A stretch of 64,000 bases of DNA from Streptomyces sp. DSM 110735 (GCF_016482685.1 NZ_JACYHF010000006.1:124001-188000); one strand, 5' to 3'; positions 7,222 through 16,678 are shown, numbered from the stretch's first letter. Made by a program: numbers and translations. The notes: generated from the sequence alone by a model not told the origin.

Positions 7222-8634
7222 TCAGGCGCGGGCGAAGTCGCTCGGGTGGAAGCGTCCCTTCTTGAGGTGGGACTCGATGTCCTCCAGGCTGTGTCCGGTA
7301 AGCTCCGGCATCCGGCGCCAGACGAACAGCCAGGCGGCGACGTTGAAGAAGCCGTAGATCCAGAAGACCTGCCCGACACCGAAAGCGTTGATCATCGTCA
7401 GCAGGGTCAGGGTGATGAGCAGGTTGGTGCTCCACAGCGTGGCCGACTGGACACTGGTCGCGGCGGCGCGGACCCCCAGCGGGTAGATCTCGGAGCCGGT
7501 CAGCCAGCCCATGAGCTGGAGACCGCCCGCGTTGAAGAACATGAACGCCAGCAGGCAGGCGACGATGCCCGGGATGTCGGAGCGCCCGGAGTGGCCGGTC
7601 ACGAAGAACGCGCCGAGGGCGAACAGACTGAGCGCCGCGCCGGGGACCATCACCAGGGTGAGCCGTCGGCGCCCCACCTTGTCCACGATCCACAGCCCGA
7701 CGATCATCATCACCAGGTACGTCACGCCCAGCGCCACGCTGATCCGCAGCGCGTCCTCCCGGGAGAAGCCGTTGTCCGTGAGGATGGTCGGCGCGTAGTA
7801 GATGATCATCTCGATGCCGGACAACTGGGTGAACACGGCGATCCCGCAGCCGACGATCAGCGCCGGGCGCACCCACGGCTGCCGCAGCCCGCGCCAGCCG
7901 CGCCGCTCCCGTCCGACCTTCTCCTGCTGACCCGCGAGGGCCACGATCTCGTCCAGTTCGGGGGCGATGTCGTAGCCGTCGGGCCGTACCGCCTTCAGTA
8001 CGCGCTCCGCCTCGTCCACCCGGCCCTGTTCCACCAGCCAGCGCGGGCTCTCGGGCAGCCGCAGTTGGCCGAGCAGCATCACCAGGGCCGGTGCGGCGGC
8101 CGCGCCGATGGCCACGCGCCAGGACACCGACTCGCTCGCGCCCACCAGGGTCGCGATGACGATGCCGACGCCGATGGCGAGCTGGAAACAGAGCACCAGA
8201 CGACCGCGGATCGTCCTCGGGGCCAGCTCCGCGACGTACATCGGCACGGTCTGCGTGGCACCGCCGACGGCGAAGCCGAGCAGCACGCGGGCCAGCGCCA
8301 GACCGACCGCGCTGGGCGCGAACGAGCAGGTCAGGCTGCCCGCGATGAACACCACACAGATCAGCAGGATGGTCCGGTGCCGACCGATCCGCTCGCACAG
8401 CAGACTGCACGCGAGGGAGCCGATCACCGCGCCCAGCAGAATCCCGGCGGCGATCGCCTCCTTCATGAAGTCCCCGATGCGGAACTCCTTGGAGATCTGC
8501 AGCAGGGCGCCGGAGATGATGCCGGTGTCGTAGCCGTAGAGCAGACCGCTGATCGCGGAGACCACGGCCGCCGTCAGCATGCGCCCGTTCAGACCCCGCA
8601 CCGGCGACGGCGCGTGGTCGGTGGCTCGGCTCAC
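7222..8634 (-). CDS. Sugar porter-family MFS transporter
   Basis: 470 residues with about 12 membrane helices. Sugar porter signatures are present: GYDTGIISGAL in helix 1, RIGRHRTI in loop 2-3, PMYVAELAPRTIRGRLV at helix 4, LPESPRWLVEQGR before the central loop, QLSGIEMIIYYAPTI at helix 7, VDKVGRRRL in loop 8-9 and SEIYPLGVRAAATS at helix 10. Relatives are proton symporters for xylose, arabinose, galactose or myo-inositol. The substrate cannot be fixed from sequence. GTG start with GGGAGG just upstream. No catabolic gene is adjacent. Confidence 0.92.
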   Translation of the reverse strand: MSRATDHAPSPVRGLNGRMLTAAVVSAISGLLYGYDTGIISGALLQISKEFRIGDFMKEAIAAGILLGAVIGSLACSLLCERIGRHRTILLICVVFIAGSLTCSFAPSAVGLALARVLLGFAVGGATQTVPMYVAELAPRTIRGRLVLCFQLAIGVGIVIATLVGASESVSWRVAIGAAAAPALVMLLGQLRLPESPRWLVEQGRVDEAERVLKAVRPDGYDIAPELDEIVALAGQQEKVGRERRGWRGLRQPWVRPALIVGCGIAVFTQLSGIEMIIYYAPTILTDNGFSREDALRISVALGVTYLVMMIVGLWIVDKVGRRRLTLVMVPGAALSLFALGAFFVTGHSGRSDIPGIVACLLAFMFFNAGGLQLMGWLTGSEIYPLGVRAAATSVQSATLWSTNLLITLTLLTMINAFGVGQVFWIYGFFNVAAWLFVWRRMPELTGHSLEDIESHLKKGRFHPSDFARA

Positions 8635-8801
8635 GGTTCCTCCCGGCTGACGGCCCTGGTGGGCAGCCCCGGGGAGGGACCGCCCGGCCGAAACCGTAAC
8701 GCCGGGCCCGGTCCCCGGCCGGGCGGCTCGCGCAGGGGCGACCGCCCGGCTTCACGGGAGGCGGTTCGCGCGCCTCCGTCCTGCTTTGCCTGCTCGCTCG
8801 C

Positions 8802-9956
8802 TCACGCGGCGAGGTCGTGACCCGGGTGGAGCACCACCTTGGTGTAGCCCTCGATCCGCTGGTCGAACTTCTCGTACGCCTGCGGGGCGTCCTCCAGCGG
8901 CAGTTCGTGGGAGACCACGAAGCTGGGGCGGGCACGGCCCGAGGTGATCAGGTCGCGGAGCTGGCGGTTGTACCGCTTGACGTTGCACTGGCCGGTGCCC
9001 ATCTTCTGGCCCTTCTCGAACATCTTGCCGATCGAGACCAGGAGTTGACCGTGCTTGGCGTGCTCGTCGGGACCGCCGGGGTCGGACGGCACGTACAGCC
9101 CCGGGATACCGAGCCTGCCGGTCGGCCGGACCGTCTCCACGAGCTGGTTGAGGACGATCGCGGGTTCCTCGTGGTGGGACTCGTCGCCCGCCTGCGCCTG
9201 ATAGCCGACGGCGTCGATCCCCTTGTCGGTGCCCTCTCCGTTCGTCTGTGCCTTGATCTGCTCGGCCGGGTCGCCCTGGGTGAAGTCGATCGGGATGGCC
9301 CCGATCTCCGCCGCCTTAGCGAGCCTCTCGGGCACGCGGTCGACGACGAACACCTTGGACGCGCCGCGCAGCAGCGCCGAGTAGGCGGCCATGAGTCCGA
9401 CCGGTCCGGCTCCGTACACCGCGACGGTCTCGCCGGGCGAGACCTGCGCGAGTTCGCAGCCGTGGTAGCCGGTCGGGAAGATGTCCGCCAGCAGGACGTA
9501 GTCCGTCTCGTTCTCGTCGCCCTCGGGCAGCTTCAGGCAGTTGAAGTCGGCGAACGGCACGCGCAGCCGCTCCGCCTGGCCGCCGGTGTACGGGCCCATG
9601 GCGACGTAGCCGTAGGCACCGCCCGCGAAACCGGGGTTGACCGTCAGACAGAACCCGGTCTCCCCGGCGAGACAGTTCTTGCAGAACCCGCACGCGACGT
9701 TGAACGGCATGACGACGCGGTCGCCCACCTTCAGGGAGGTCACGCCGTCGCCGACCTCCTCGATCACGCCCAGGTTCTCGTGGCCGAAGACGATGCCCGG
9801 CTCGGCCGCCGTGCGCCCCTCGTACATGTGCAGGTCCGAGCCGCAGATCGCGGACGACGTGACCCGGACGATCACATCGTTGGGGTGCAGGATCTGCGGA
9901 TCGTCGACTTCCTCGACCGTGACACTGAAGGGCCTCTCGTAGACAACGGCTCTCAC
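8802..9956 (-). CDS. Zinc-dependent dehydrogenase, glutathione-independent formaldehyde dehydrogenase type
   Basis: 384 residues from GTG 9956, which has GGAGG at a correct distance; a GTG three codons earlier overlaps that ribosome site. It is a medium-chain dehydrogenase: catalytic zinc region ICGSDLHMYEG (C41) and GHENLG (H62), structural zinc cysteines C92, C95, C98 and C106, and NAD fold VYGAGPVGLMAA. The DIFPTGYHG segment, the HHEEPAIVLNQL insertion and HAKHGQLLVSIGKMFEKGQKMGTGQCNVKRYNR are typical of the Pseudomonas putida formaldehyde dismutase/dehydrogenase group. It would oxidise formaldehyde or small alcohols with tightly bound NAD. Confidence 0.9.
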   Translation of the reverse strand: MRAVVYERPFSVTVEEVDDPQILHPNDVIVRVTSSAICGSDLHMYEGRTAAEPGIVFGHENLGVIEEVGDGVTSLKVGDRVVMPFNVACGFCKNCLAGETGFCLTVNPGFAGGAYGYVAMGPYTGGQAERLRVPFADFNCLKLPEGDENETDYVLLADIFPTGYHGCELAQVSPGETVAVYGAGPVGLMAAYSALLRGASKVFVVDRVPERLAKAAEIGAIPIDFTQGDPAEQIKAQTNGEGTDKGIDAVGYQAQAGDESHHEEPAIVLNQLVETVRPTGRLGIPGLYVPSDPGGPDEHAKHGQLLVSIGKMFEKGQKMGTGQCNVKRYNRQLRDLITSGRARPSFVVSHELPLEDAPQAYEKFDQRIEGYTKVVLHPGHDLAA

Positions 9957-10277
9957 CTCTGTCACCTCCGCGTCTGACGCCGGATGACGGTGGCGAGCGC
10001 GGACCGCCGCCGAGGGCGCGCAGAAAGAGCGGGCCCCCGGTCATCACCGTGGCCTCGAACCCTCGCTTCACCGCCGGATACTTCCAGGTAACTCCGGTAA
10101 CCCGGGCACCGCAAGCGTCGCAGGTGAGGGGGGCTCGGGTGTCACAGGTGGTCGAAGAAGCGGGTCCGCGCGTCGTCGTTCATCGCGGTCGCCTTGTGCA
10201 ACCGGCGGGCGGTGGGTGCCGTCCCCGTTCAGAGGGCCGGAGTGATCGACTTCGGGTCGGGGCGGGAGGCGGGGACA
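9957..10277. other. Intergenic region between two divergent genes
   Basis: Apart from the possible fragment at 10142-10210, nothing certain is seen. A GGTAACTCCGGTAACCCGGG stretch (from 10086) has two GGTAAC copies 9 bp apart that could be a regulatory site. Confidence 0.35.
10142..10210 (-). pseudogene. Possible 3' fragment of a lost gene
   Basis: Leftward reading gives ARRLHKATAMNDDARTRFF then DHL and a stop (10142-10144). This looks like the real C-terminus of a protein, possibly an alpha/beta-hydrolase or dienelactone-hydrolase relative, but upstream the frame closes with a stop after about ten more residues. No matching body is present. The divergent EEP gene starts about 70 bp away. 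A deletion breakpoint is one explanation. Confidence 0.3.
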
Positions 10278-11234
10278 GTGGGTGTGGGCGGGCTCGGGAA
10301 GATCCTTGGGTGGGGCGTGGTGTTCGGTCCGCTGTCGGTGCTGCTCCTCGTGCGGGTGGGCGGCCTTGACGGGGCGACGCCGGTCGCCGTGGCGGTGGTG
10401 CTGTTTCCGTACGCCGTCGTGCTGAGCGTGCTCCTGCTGGTCCTGGTGCTCGGGGTGCGGGCGCTGCGGTCCTGGCCGGTGGTCGTCGTCGCGGCGCTGC
10501 TCGCGGCGGCTCATGTGGCGCTGCTGGTACCGCGGTTCGTGCCGGACGGGGAGCATGTCCCGGCGGGGGCGGCCGAGTTGAGGGTGGCCACGCTCAACAC
10601 GCATGTGGGGAAGGCGGACGCGCGGGCGGTCGTACGGCTGGTGAAGTCCGAGCGGATCGACGTGCTGGCGGTGCAGGAGCTGCCGTCCGCCGGAGTCGCC
10701 GCGCTCGCGCGGGCCGGGCTGGGGCGGGTGCTGCCGTACCGGGAACTGCACCCCGAGAACGACTCCTCGCTGTACTCCCGCCTTCCGCTGACGCACGGTG
10801 GCCCCTTGAAGGCCGACACCGCCTGGCCCCAGACCACCGCTCGGGTGCGGGTCGGCGGGCGGAGCGTACGGCTGGTGGCCGTCCACACCTACTACCCGTT
10901 CGGCGACGCCGCCCGCTGGGGCCGCGACATGACCGCCCTCACCTCCGTCGCCCGCGCCGACGGACCCGACACGGTGTTCCTCGGCGACTTCAACGCCTCC
11001 CTCGACCACGCCCGCATGCGCACCCTCCTCTCCTCGGGCGACCTCACCGACACCCACGCCGAACTCGGCCACGGCTGGTCCCCCACCTGGCCCGCCGACA
11101 AGCCCCTCCTCCCACCCCTGGTCCAACTCGACCACGTCCTCCACGGCCCCGGCCTGACGGCCGTCTCGGTGACGGAACGGACCGTTCCTGGCACGGACCA
11201 CCGCGCGGTGCTCGCGCGGCTGGCGTTGCGTTAG
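10278..11234 (+). CDS. Membrane-anchored endonuclease/exonuclease/phosphatase (EEP) family protein
   Basis: 318 residues from GTG 10278, which has GGAGG eight bases upstream. Three membrane segments fill the first ~90 residues. The C-terminal ~225 residues are an EEP domain: LRVATLNTHVGK, IDVLAVQELPS with the metal-binding Glu, NDSSLYSRLPL, VHTYYP, FLGDFNASLDH with the catalytic Asp-x-Asn, QLDHVL, and GTDHRAVLARL ending in the catalytic Asp-His. The domain faces the outside if the topology is three segments with the N-terminus in. Relatives cleave phosphodiesters of nucleic acids or lipids. The substrate is unknown. Confidence 0.85.
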   Translation: MGVGGLGKILGWGVVFGPLSVLLLVRVGGLDGATPVAVAVVLFPYAVVLSVLLLVLVLGVRALRSWPVVVVAALLAAAHVALLVPRFVPDGEHVPAGAAELRVATLNTHVGKADARAVVRLVKSERIDVLAVQELPSAGVAALARAGLGRVLPYRELHPENDSSLYSRLPLTHGGPLKADTAWPQTTARVRVGGRSVRLVAVHTYYPFGDAARWGRDMTALTSVARADGPDTVFLGDFNASLDHARMRTLLSSGDLTDTHAELGHGWSPTWPADKPLLPPLVQLDHVLHGPGLTAVSVTERTVPGTDHRAVLARLALR

Positions 11235-11244
11235 ACCTCCTCCG

Positions 11245-11718
11245 CTAGACCTCCTCCGCCCGCTCGACACCGAGGTCACGGCGCATCGCGTCCCGCAAGC
11301 GGGTGAGCGCGGCCTCGTACTCGGCCCGGCCCCCGGTGTACGCCTCGTCCCCGGCGAGGGCGCCGGACGCGGCGCGGTCCCGTACGTCGCGCAGGCGCCG
11401 GAAAGTGTCCTCGGAGGCGGTGAACACCTCCGGCGCGGCTGTGATCGACATCTGATAGCGCACGCCGTAGCAGGCGGCGAAGCTGTCGCGGGCGGAGCGG
11501 TCCCGCTCGGCGAGGGTCAGGTCGTGGTTCCGGGCCAGCGCGCGAAAGGCGTTGCGGGCCTGGGAGAGGCAGGTCAGATAGTCGCCGTACAGAATCCGCC
11601 GCACGCCGGTCAGCCGGTCGTCCTGCTCCCGCCGCCACCGGCTGCGCTCCAGCAGAGCGGCGGAGCCGGTCGCGATCAGCGCGCCGACCACGGCGCTCGC
11701 CAGTGTCATCCAGGGCAT
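11245..11718 (-). CDS. Hypothetical protein with N-terminal membrane anchor
   Basis: 157 residues: an N-terminal hydrophobic helix (MTLASAVVGALIATGSAALL), then a charged, largely helical cytoplasmic part rich in Arg and Ala, likely with coiled-coil character (ERSRWRREQDDR, then AYTGGRAEYEAALTRLRDAM). This architecture is common in Streptomyces and no catalytic motif is visible. Its stop lies 10 bp from the convergent EEP gene. The 72-bp gap to the macro-domain gene suggests independent or partial co-transcription. Confidence 0.7.
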   Translation of the reverse strand: MPWMTLASAVVGALIATGSAALLERSRWRREQDDRLTGVRRILYGDYLTCLSQARNAFRALARNHDLTLAERDRSARDSFAACYGVRYQMSITAAPEVFTASEDTFRRLRDVRDRAASGALAGDEAYTGGRAEYEAALTRLRDAMRRDLGVERAEEV

Positions 11719-11790
11719 GGGGCGACGGTAGGGCGACGTGCGGGCGGGCGGAACAGGGCGTGGGTGGCGCGGCCACCACGGACCGCGCGG

Positions 11791-12300
11791 TCAGTCCACG
11801 TAGCGGGCGAACGCCTCGTACGCCGACTCGTCGAAGAGGACGAAGCGGACCTCCTCCACCTCGGTCGGGAGGGTGCGGACGGTTTCGACGGCTATGCGGG
11901 CCGCGTCGGGCATCGGCCAGCGGTAGACGCCGGTGGAGATCGCCGGGAAGGCGATCGTGCGGGCGCCGAGGTCGTCGGCGACCTGGAGGGAGGTGCGGTA
12001 GCAGGACGCCAGGGGGGTGGGGTCGCTGTCGGGGCCCTGCCAGACGGGGCCGACGGTGTGGATGACCCAGAGGGCGTCGAGGTGGCCGGCGGGGGTGGCG
12101 ACGGCGTGGCCGGTGGGGAGCCCGCGGCCGTAGGAGGAGGCGCGCAGGGCGCGGCAGGCTTCCAGGATGGCGGGTCCGCCGCGCCGGTGGATCGCGCCGT
12201 CGACGCCTCCGCCGCCGAGGAGGGAGGAGTTCGCCGCGTTGACGATGGCGTCGGCGCGCTGGCGGGTGATGTCGCCCAGGACGAGCCGCAGCGTGGTCAT
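11791..12300 (-). CDS. Macro domain protein (O-acetyl-ADP-ribose deacetylase type)
   Basis: 169 residues forming one macro domain of the MacroD/YmdB class: [35 protein letters not shown] carries the ADP-ribose-binding Asp, the Asn pair and the catalytic loop Gly-Gly-Gly-Val-Asp, and [10 protein letters not shown] is the diphosphate loop. Such enzymes remove ADP-ribose from carboxylates or hydrolyse O-acetyl-ADP-ribose. Its ATG overlaps the stop of the upstream phytoene-desaturase-like gene (ATGA), so translation is coupled although no biochemical link is known. Confidence 0.92.
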   Translation of the reverse strand: MTTLRLVLGDITRQRADAIVNAANSSLLGGGGVDGAIHRRGGPAILEACRALRASSYGRGLPTGHAVATPAGHLDALWVIHTVGPVWQGPDSDPTPLASCYRTSLQVADDLGARTIAFPAISTGVYRWPMPDAARIAVETVRTLPTEVEEVRFVLFDESAYEAFARYVD

Positions 12301-13715
12301 CTCTGTCTCAGCCTCCTCCAGACCGCCTTGGCGGCGTTGTGCCCCGACATGCCGTGTACCCCGGGACCGGGCGGGGTCGCGGAGGAGCAGAGGAACACCG
12401 CCGGGTGCGGGGTGCGGTACGGGAACGCCGACAGCCGGGGACGCAGCAGGAGCTGGAGTCCGGAAGCCGCGCCGCAGGCGATGTCGCCGCCGACGTAGTT
12501 GGCGTTGCCCGCGGCCATCTCGGCGGGTCCCGCGGTGGCGCGGGCGAGGACGCGGTCGCGGAAGCCGGGGGCGAAGCGCTCCAGTTGGCGCTCCATCGCG
12601 TCGGTGAGGTCGCCGCTCCAGTTGTTCGGGACGTGCCCGTAGGTCCAGAAGACATGCTTGCCCTCGGGCGCGCGGGTGGGGTCGGCCACGCTGGGCTGCA
12701 CGGTGATCATGAAGGGTTTCCCGGGGGCGCGGCCCTCGCGGGAGGCGGCGCGCAGGGCACCGTCGATCTCGGCGCGGCTCGCGCCGATCTGCACGGTGCC
12801 CGCGACGCGTGCCTCGGGGGCGGTCCACGGGACCGGTCCGTCCAGCGCGTAGTCGATCTTGAAGACGCTGGGGCCGTAGCGGTAGTGGTCGTAGTAGCCG
12901 CCGAAACCCGCGATGCGGGCGAGCGCGGTGGGCGAGGTGTCGAAGACGTAGGCGCGGGCGGGCGGGAGGTCGTCCAGGCGCTTGACCTCGTAGTCGGTGT
13001 GCACGGCGCCGCCGAGGTCCTTCAGGTACGCCGCGAGCGCGTCGGAGATCGACTGGGAGCCGCCCTCGGCCACGGGCCAGCCCCGGGCGTGCGCGGCGAG
13101 GGCGAAGACGAGGCCGATGGCGCCGGTGGCGAGACCGTTCAGCGGGGCCATCACATGGGCGACCAGGCCGGAGAAGAGTGCCTGGGCGCGCTCGTCACGG
13201 AAGCGGCGCATCAGCGCGGTGGCGGGCGGGAGCCCGGCGAGACCGAAGCGGGCCAGCGTGAGCGGGTCGCGCGGCAGCGCGGTGGACGGCAGGGACATGA
13301 AGTCCCGGACCAGGGTGTCCCAGCGGGGCAGGAACGGGGCGACCAGCCGCCGGTACGCGCCCGCGTCGCGCGGTCCGAGGGACGCGGCGGTCTCCGCCAC
13401 GGACCTCGCCAGCACCGCCGCGCTGCCGTCGGGGAACGGGTGCGCCATGGGCAGCTCGGCGTGCAGCCAGCGCAGCCCGTACCGCTCCAGCGGGAGGGCG
13501 CGGAAGGCGGGCGAGTTGATGCCGAGCGGGTGGGCGGCCGAGCAGGGGTCGTGGCGGAAGCCGGGGAGGGTCAGCTCCTCGGTGCGGGCGCCGCCGCCGA
13601 CGGTGGACCGTGCCTCGAAGAGGGCCACGGAGAAGCCGCGCCGGGCCAGTTCCACGGCGGCGGTCAGTCCGTTCGGCCCCGCACCCACCACGACGGCATC
13701 GAGCATCGACGGCAC
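12297..13715 (-). CDS. FAD-dependent oxidoreductase, phytoene desaturase-like
   Basis: 472 residues. The N-terminal FAD fold reads [28 protein letters not shown], followed by the second family block [19 protein letters not shown]. The C-terminus has [19 protein letters not shown], the closing FAD motif of the CrtI/amine oxidase superfamily. It belongs to the broad NAD(P)/FAD group often annotated as phytoene dehydrogenase. No carotenoid genes (crtE, crtB, crtY) are nearby, so a carotenoid role is unproven. It is the first gene of a two-gene unit with the macro-domain gene. Confidence 0.85.
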   Translation of the reverse strand: MPSMLDAVVVGAGPNGLTAAVELARRGFSVALFEARSTVGGGARTEELTLPGFRHDPCSAAHPLGINSPAFRALPLERYGLRWLHAELPMAHPFPDGSAAVLARSVAETAASLGPRDAGAYRRLVAPFLPRWDTLVRDFMSLPSTALPRDPLTLARFGLAGLPPATALMRRFRDERAQALFSGLVAHVMAPLNGLATGAIGLVFALAAHARGWPVAEGGSQSISDALAAYLKDLGGAVHTDYEVKRLDDLPPARAYVFDTSPTALARIAGFGGYYDHYRYGPSVFKIDYALDGPVPWTAPEARVAGTVQIGASRAEIDGALRAASREGRAPGKPFMITVQPSVADPTRAPEGKHVFWTYGHVPNNWSGDLTDAMERQLERFAPGFRDRVLARATAGPAEMAAGNANYVGGDIACGAASGLQLLLRPRLSAFPYRTPHPAVFLCSSATPPGPGVHGMSGHNAAKAVWRRLRQR

Positions 13716-13794
13716 CTTCGGACCCCCTCGTCGGCCGGTGGCAACTCGGATCAGGATAGGCGGGCGGTCCGCCGCTCCCCCGGCGGGTGGCTCC

Positions 13795-13877
13795 CCGCCC
13801 GGTTCAGGACGGGCGGCGCTCCGCTCTCCGCCGGGTTCAGGGCAGGTGGCTTCCCGCTCCCCGCCCGGTTCAGGACG
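13795..13877. repeat. 33-bp tandem repeat copying the stop codon of the monophosphatase gene
   Basis: TGA of the gene (complement of 13870-13872) recurs exactly 33 bp and 66 bp downstream (13837, 13804) inside similar units with core CCGCCCGGTTCAGGACG (middle copy CCGCCGGGTTCAGGGCA). The period is a multiple of three, so the copied stops are in the same frame. Confidence 0.8.
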
Positions 13878-14715
13878 CCGTACGCAGCAGCTCTCCCACG
13901 CGGCGCGCGGTCGCGGCGTCGCGGGCGGCGGTGAACGGCAGTACGTTGCCGCCGGTTATCCGGAACGGTTCGCCGGTCAGGGTGAGATGGGCGCCGCCCG
14001 CCTCCTCGACCAGGAGCAGTCCCGCCGCGTGGTCCCAGGCGGCCTCCCAGGAGAAGGCGACGGCGTCCGTGTCGCCCCGGGCGATGGCCAGGTACTCCAG
14101 CCCGGCCGAGCCGCAGGAGCGCGGGGAGACGCCGTCGGTCCACAGGGCACGCAGCGCGCGCTTCTGTTCCTCGGTGGTGTAGTCGGGGTGGGACACGGCG
14201 ACCGTGAGGTCACGCCCGGGCGCGGGCGGACCGGCGAACAGGCGCTCCCCGTCGAGATAGGCGCCCTGTCCGCGCACGGCGGTGGCCATCTGGTCGCGGA
14301 CCGGCGCGTACGTCCAGGAGGCGAGCACGGTGCCCCGGTGGGCGAGCGCGACCAGGGTGCAGAAGCCGTCCTTGCCGTGCACGAAGTGCCGGGTGCCGTC
14401 GACCGGGTCGATGATCCAGACCGGGGCGTCCCCCTTGATCGCCTCGTACGACGCCGGGTTGGCGTGCACAGCTTCCTCGCCGACGGCGACCGAGCCGGGC
14501 AGCAGGGCGCACAGGTCGGCGGCGAGACGGCGCTCGGCGAGCCGGTCGGCGTCCGTGACCAGATCGTGCGGACCGCTCTTCTGGTCGACCTCGTGCGCGG
14601 CGAGTCTGCGGAAGCGGGGCAGGATCTCGGCCGCGGCCGCCTTGTGGATCGCCTCCTCCACATCGGCGGAGTGCCGGGCGAGAAACTCTTCGAGGGCTTC
14701 CGTGTCGTCGATCAT
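13870..14715 (-). CDS. Inositol monophosphatase family protein (histidinol-phosphatase-like)
   Basis: 281 residues. Family metal sites are clear: [22 protein letters not shown] (Glu of the GEE motif), [15 protein letters not shown] (the DPxDGT motif) and [22 protein letters not shown] (the WDxAAG motif). Members remove phosphate from inositol phosphate, fructose-1,6-bisphosphate, PAP or histidinol phosphate using two or three Mg ions. Streptomyces carry several paralogues, some acting as HisN, and sequence alone does not decide. The start ATG 14715 lacks a strong ribosome site. The 3' end is duplicated as stop-containing repeats. Confidence 0.88.
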   Translation of the reverse strand: MIDDTEALEEFLARHSADVEEAIHKAAAAEILPRFRRLAAHEVDQKSGPHDLVTDADRLAERRLAADLCALLPGSVAVGEEAVHANPASYEAIKGDAPVWIIDPVDGTRHFVHGKDGFCTLVALAHRGTVLASWTYAPVRDQMATAVRGQGAYLDGERLFAGPPAPGRDLTVAVSHPDYTTEEQKRALRALWTDGVSPRSCGSAGLEYLAIARGDTDAVAFSWEAAWDHAAGLLLVEEAGGAHLTLTGEPFRITGGNVLPFTAARDAATARRVGELLRTAS

Positions 14716-14827
14716 GTGTCCATGAGACCACGCCCGGCGGACATTCCCCCGCCAGGCTGTGGACAACCCGGAAAACGCCTGGTCAGCCGCCTGTGGGCAA
14801 CCGGCGGGACCCCGCCCGGCGCCCGCC

Positions 14828-16678
14828 TCAGCGGCCCACCGCGTACCCCTGCGTCCCGCGCGGATTCGCCGCCGCGGAGAGCACGCCGGTTCGGGGGTCA
14901 CGCGCGACCGCGCACAGCCGTCCCTCCGACCACGCGGGTCCCACGGTCACGTCGTGTCCCCGGCGCCGCAGCTCCGCGACCACGGCCCGAGGCATCCGGG
15001 ACTCGACGGTGACGCTGCCCGGGCGGCTCGTGCGCGGGTGGAAGGAGCTGGGGAAGCCGTCGTTGTGCCAGTTCGGGGCGTCGATCGCGCCCTGGAGGTC
15101 GAGGGCGCCGCGCACCGGGGCGCGCAGGGCGGCGGCGAGGAAGAAGTGGAACTGCCACTGGTCCTGCTGATCGCCGCCGGGGGTGCCGAAGGCGAGCACG
15201 GGCACGCCGTCGCGCAGCGCGAGGGAGGGGGTGAGGGTGGTCCGGGGACGGCGCCCCGGCGTCAGGGAGTTGGGCAGCCCCTCCTCCAGCCAGGCCATCT
15301 GAAGCCTCGTGCCGAGCGGGAAGCCGAGTTCGGGCACGACGGGGTTGGACTGGAGCCAGCCGCCGCTGGGGGTCGCCGCGATCATGTTGCCCCAGCGGTC
15401 CACCACGTCGAGGTGACAGGTGTCGCCCCGGGTGGCGCCGTCGGCACTCACCCGCGGCTCGCCGGGCACCCCCGGTTCGCGCGCCCCGAGCACCGGCTCG
15501 CCCCCACCCCCCAGCCCCACGGTCGGCTCCCCCGCCCCCGGCAGACTCCTGGCACCCGCGTCCGCCCGCGCCCCCGCCCGCGCGGGCAGCCGTGGCGCCC
15601 GCCCGTCCACCGTCCCCGGCCGCAGCTCGTACGACGCCGACTCCCCCACCAGCGCCCGCCGTTCCGCGTTGTACTCCGCCGACAGCAGCCCCGCGAGCGG
15701 GACTTGGGCGGCGTCGCCGTACCACGCCTCTCGGTCGGCCATGGCGAGCTTGCAGTTCTCGACCAGCAGGTGGACGTAGTCGGCGGAGCCGTACGCGGGC
15801 AACTCTGCGGGCAGCAGTGCGAGTTGCTGGAGGAAGGCGGGACCCTGGCTCCACGGACCCGCCTTGCAGAGGGTCCAGCCGTTCCAGTCGTAGGTGACCG
15901 GGTCCTCGTACGACGCGGACCAGTCGGCCAGGTCGGCTTCGGTGAGCGTGCCGGTGTGGCGTTCGCCGCTGGTGTCCAGGGTGGGGCGGCGGGACTGGCG
16001 CAGCAGCGCCTCGGCGATGAAGCCGGAGCGCCACACCTCGCGGGCGGCGTCGATACGTGCCTCGCGGTCGCCCGCGTGGGCGGTCTCGGCGAGCAGGCGC
16101 TGCCAGGTGGCGGCGAGCGCGGGGTTGCGCAGCAACTCGCCGGGGCGGGGCGGGCGGCCGCCGGGGAGGTACACCTCGGCCGAGGAGGTCCACTCGGTCT
16201 CGAACAGCTCCCGCACGCTCTGCACGGCCGCGCCGACGTTCTCCACGGGCGGGTGACCGTGTTCGGCGTACCCGATGGCGTATTTCAGCACGCCCTCAAG
16301 GGACTTGGTGCCGTGGTCGCGCAGGAGCAGCAGCCACGCGTCGAAGGCGCCGGGCACGGCGGCGGCGAGCGGACCGGTGCCGGGGACGAGGTCGAGACCG
16401 AGCCCCTGGTAGTGCGCGACGGTGGCTCCCGCCGGGGCGACGCCCTGCCCGCACAGCACCTGGACCTCGCCACCGGCCGGGGCGAGCAGGATCGGCACCT
16501 CGCCCGCGGGACCGTTCAGATGCGGCTCGACCACGTGCAGCACGAACGCCCCGGCCACGGCGGCGTCGAAGGCGTTGCCGCCGTCCTCCAGCACGGCCAT
16601 CGCGGACTGGGAGGCGAGCCAGTGCGTGGAGGAGACCATGCCGAAGGTGCCCTGGAGGGTGGGGCGGGTGGTGAACAT
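14828..16678 (-). CDS. Gamma-glutamyltransferase-like protein, no signal peptide, long insertion
   Basis: 616 residues of the GGT Ntn-hydrolase fold: MVSSTHWLASQSAMAVLEDGGNAFDAAVA at the N-terminus and the small-subunit start GDTCHLDVVDRWGNMIAATPS, where T420 matches the autoprocessing/catalytic Thr. The next residue is Cys instead of the usual Thr. FGTPGGDQQDQW is the conserved Gly-Gly oxyanion region. A Gly/Ala/Pro/Arg-rich insertion of about 55 residues (357-415) sits just before the cleavage Thr. No export signal is seen, unlike the GGT at 32970-34766. It may act on gamma-glutamyl or acyl amide substrates in the cytosol. Confidence 0.85.
   Translation of the reverse strand: MFTTRPTLQGTFGMVSSTHWLASQSAMAVLEDGGNAFDAAVAGAFVLHVVEPHLNGPAGEVPILLAPAGGEVQVLCGQGVAPAGATVAHYQGLGLDLVPGTGPLAAAVPGAFDAWLLLLRDHGTKSLEGVLKYAIGYAEHGHPPVENVGAAVQSVRELFETEWTSSAEVYLPGGRPPRPGELLRNPALAATWQRLLAETAHAGDREARIDAAREVWRSGFIAEALLRQSRRPTLDTSGERHTGTLTEADLADWSASYEDPVTYDWNGWTLCKAGPWSQGPAFLQQLALLPAELPAYGSADYVHLLVENCKLAMADREAWYGDAAQVPLAGLLSAEYNAERRALVGESASYELRPGTVDGRAPRLPARAGARADAGARSLPGAGEPTVGLGGGGEPVLGAREPGVPGEPRVSADGATRGDTCHLDVVDRWGNMIAATPSGGWLQSNPVVPELGFPLGTRLQMAWLEEGLPNSLTPGRRPRTTLTPSLALRDGVPVLAFGTPGGDQQDQWQFHFFLAAALRAPVRGALDLQGAIDAPNWHNDGFPSSFHPRTSRPGSVTVESRMPRAVVAELRRRGHDVTVGPAWSEGRLCAVARDPRTGVLSAAANPRGTQGYAVGR

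Noticed and set aside
6631..8820. 729-codon plus-strand frame opposite the sugar transporter
   Set aside because: Shadow of the MFS gene. The small real gene inside it (6755-7207) is in another frame.
10068..11279. 403-codon minus-strand frame opposite the EEP gene
   Set aside because: Pro/His/Arg-rich with no domain. The plus-strand EEP motifs are complete.
12297..13715. Carotenoid biosynthesis cluster
   Set aside because: Only one CrtI-like flavoprotein is present, with no crtE, crtB, crtY or lyase genes nearby.
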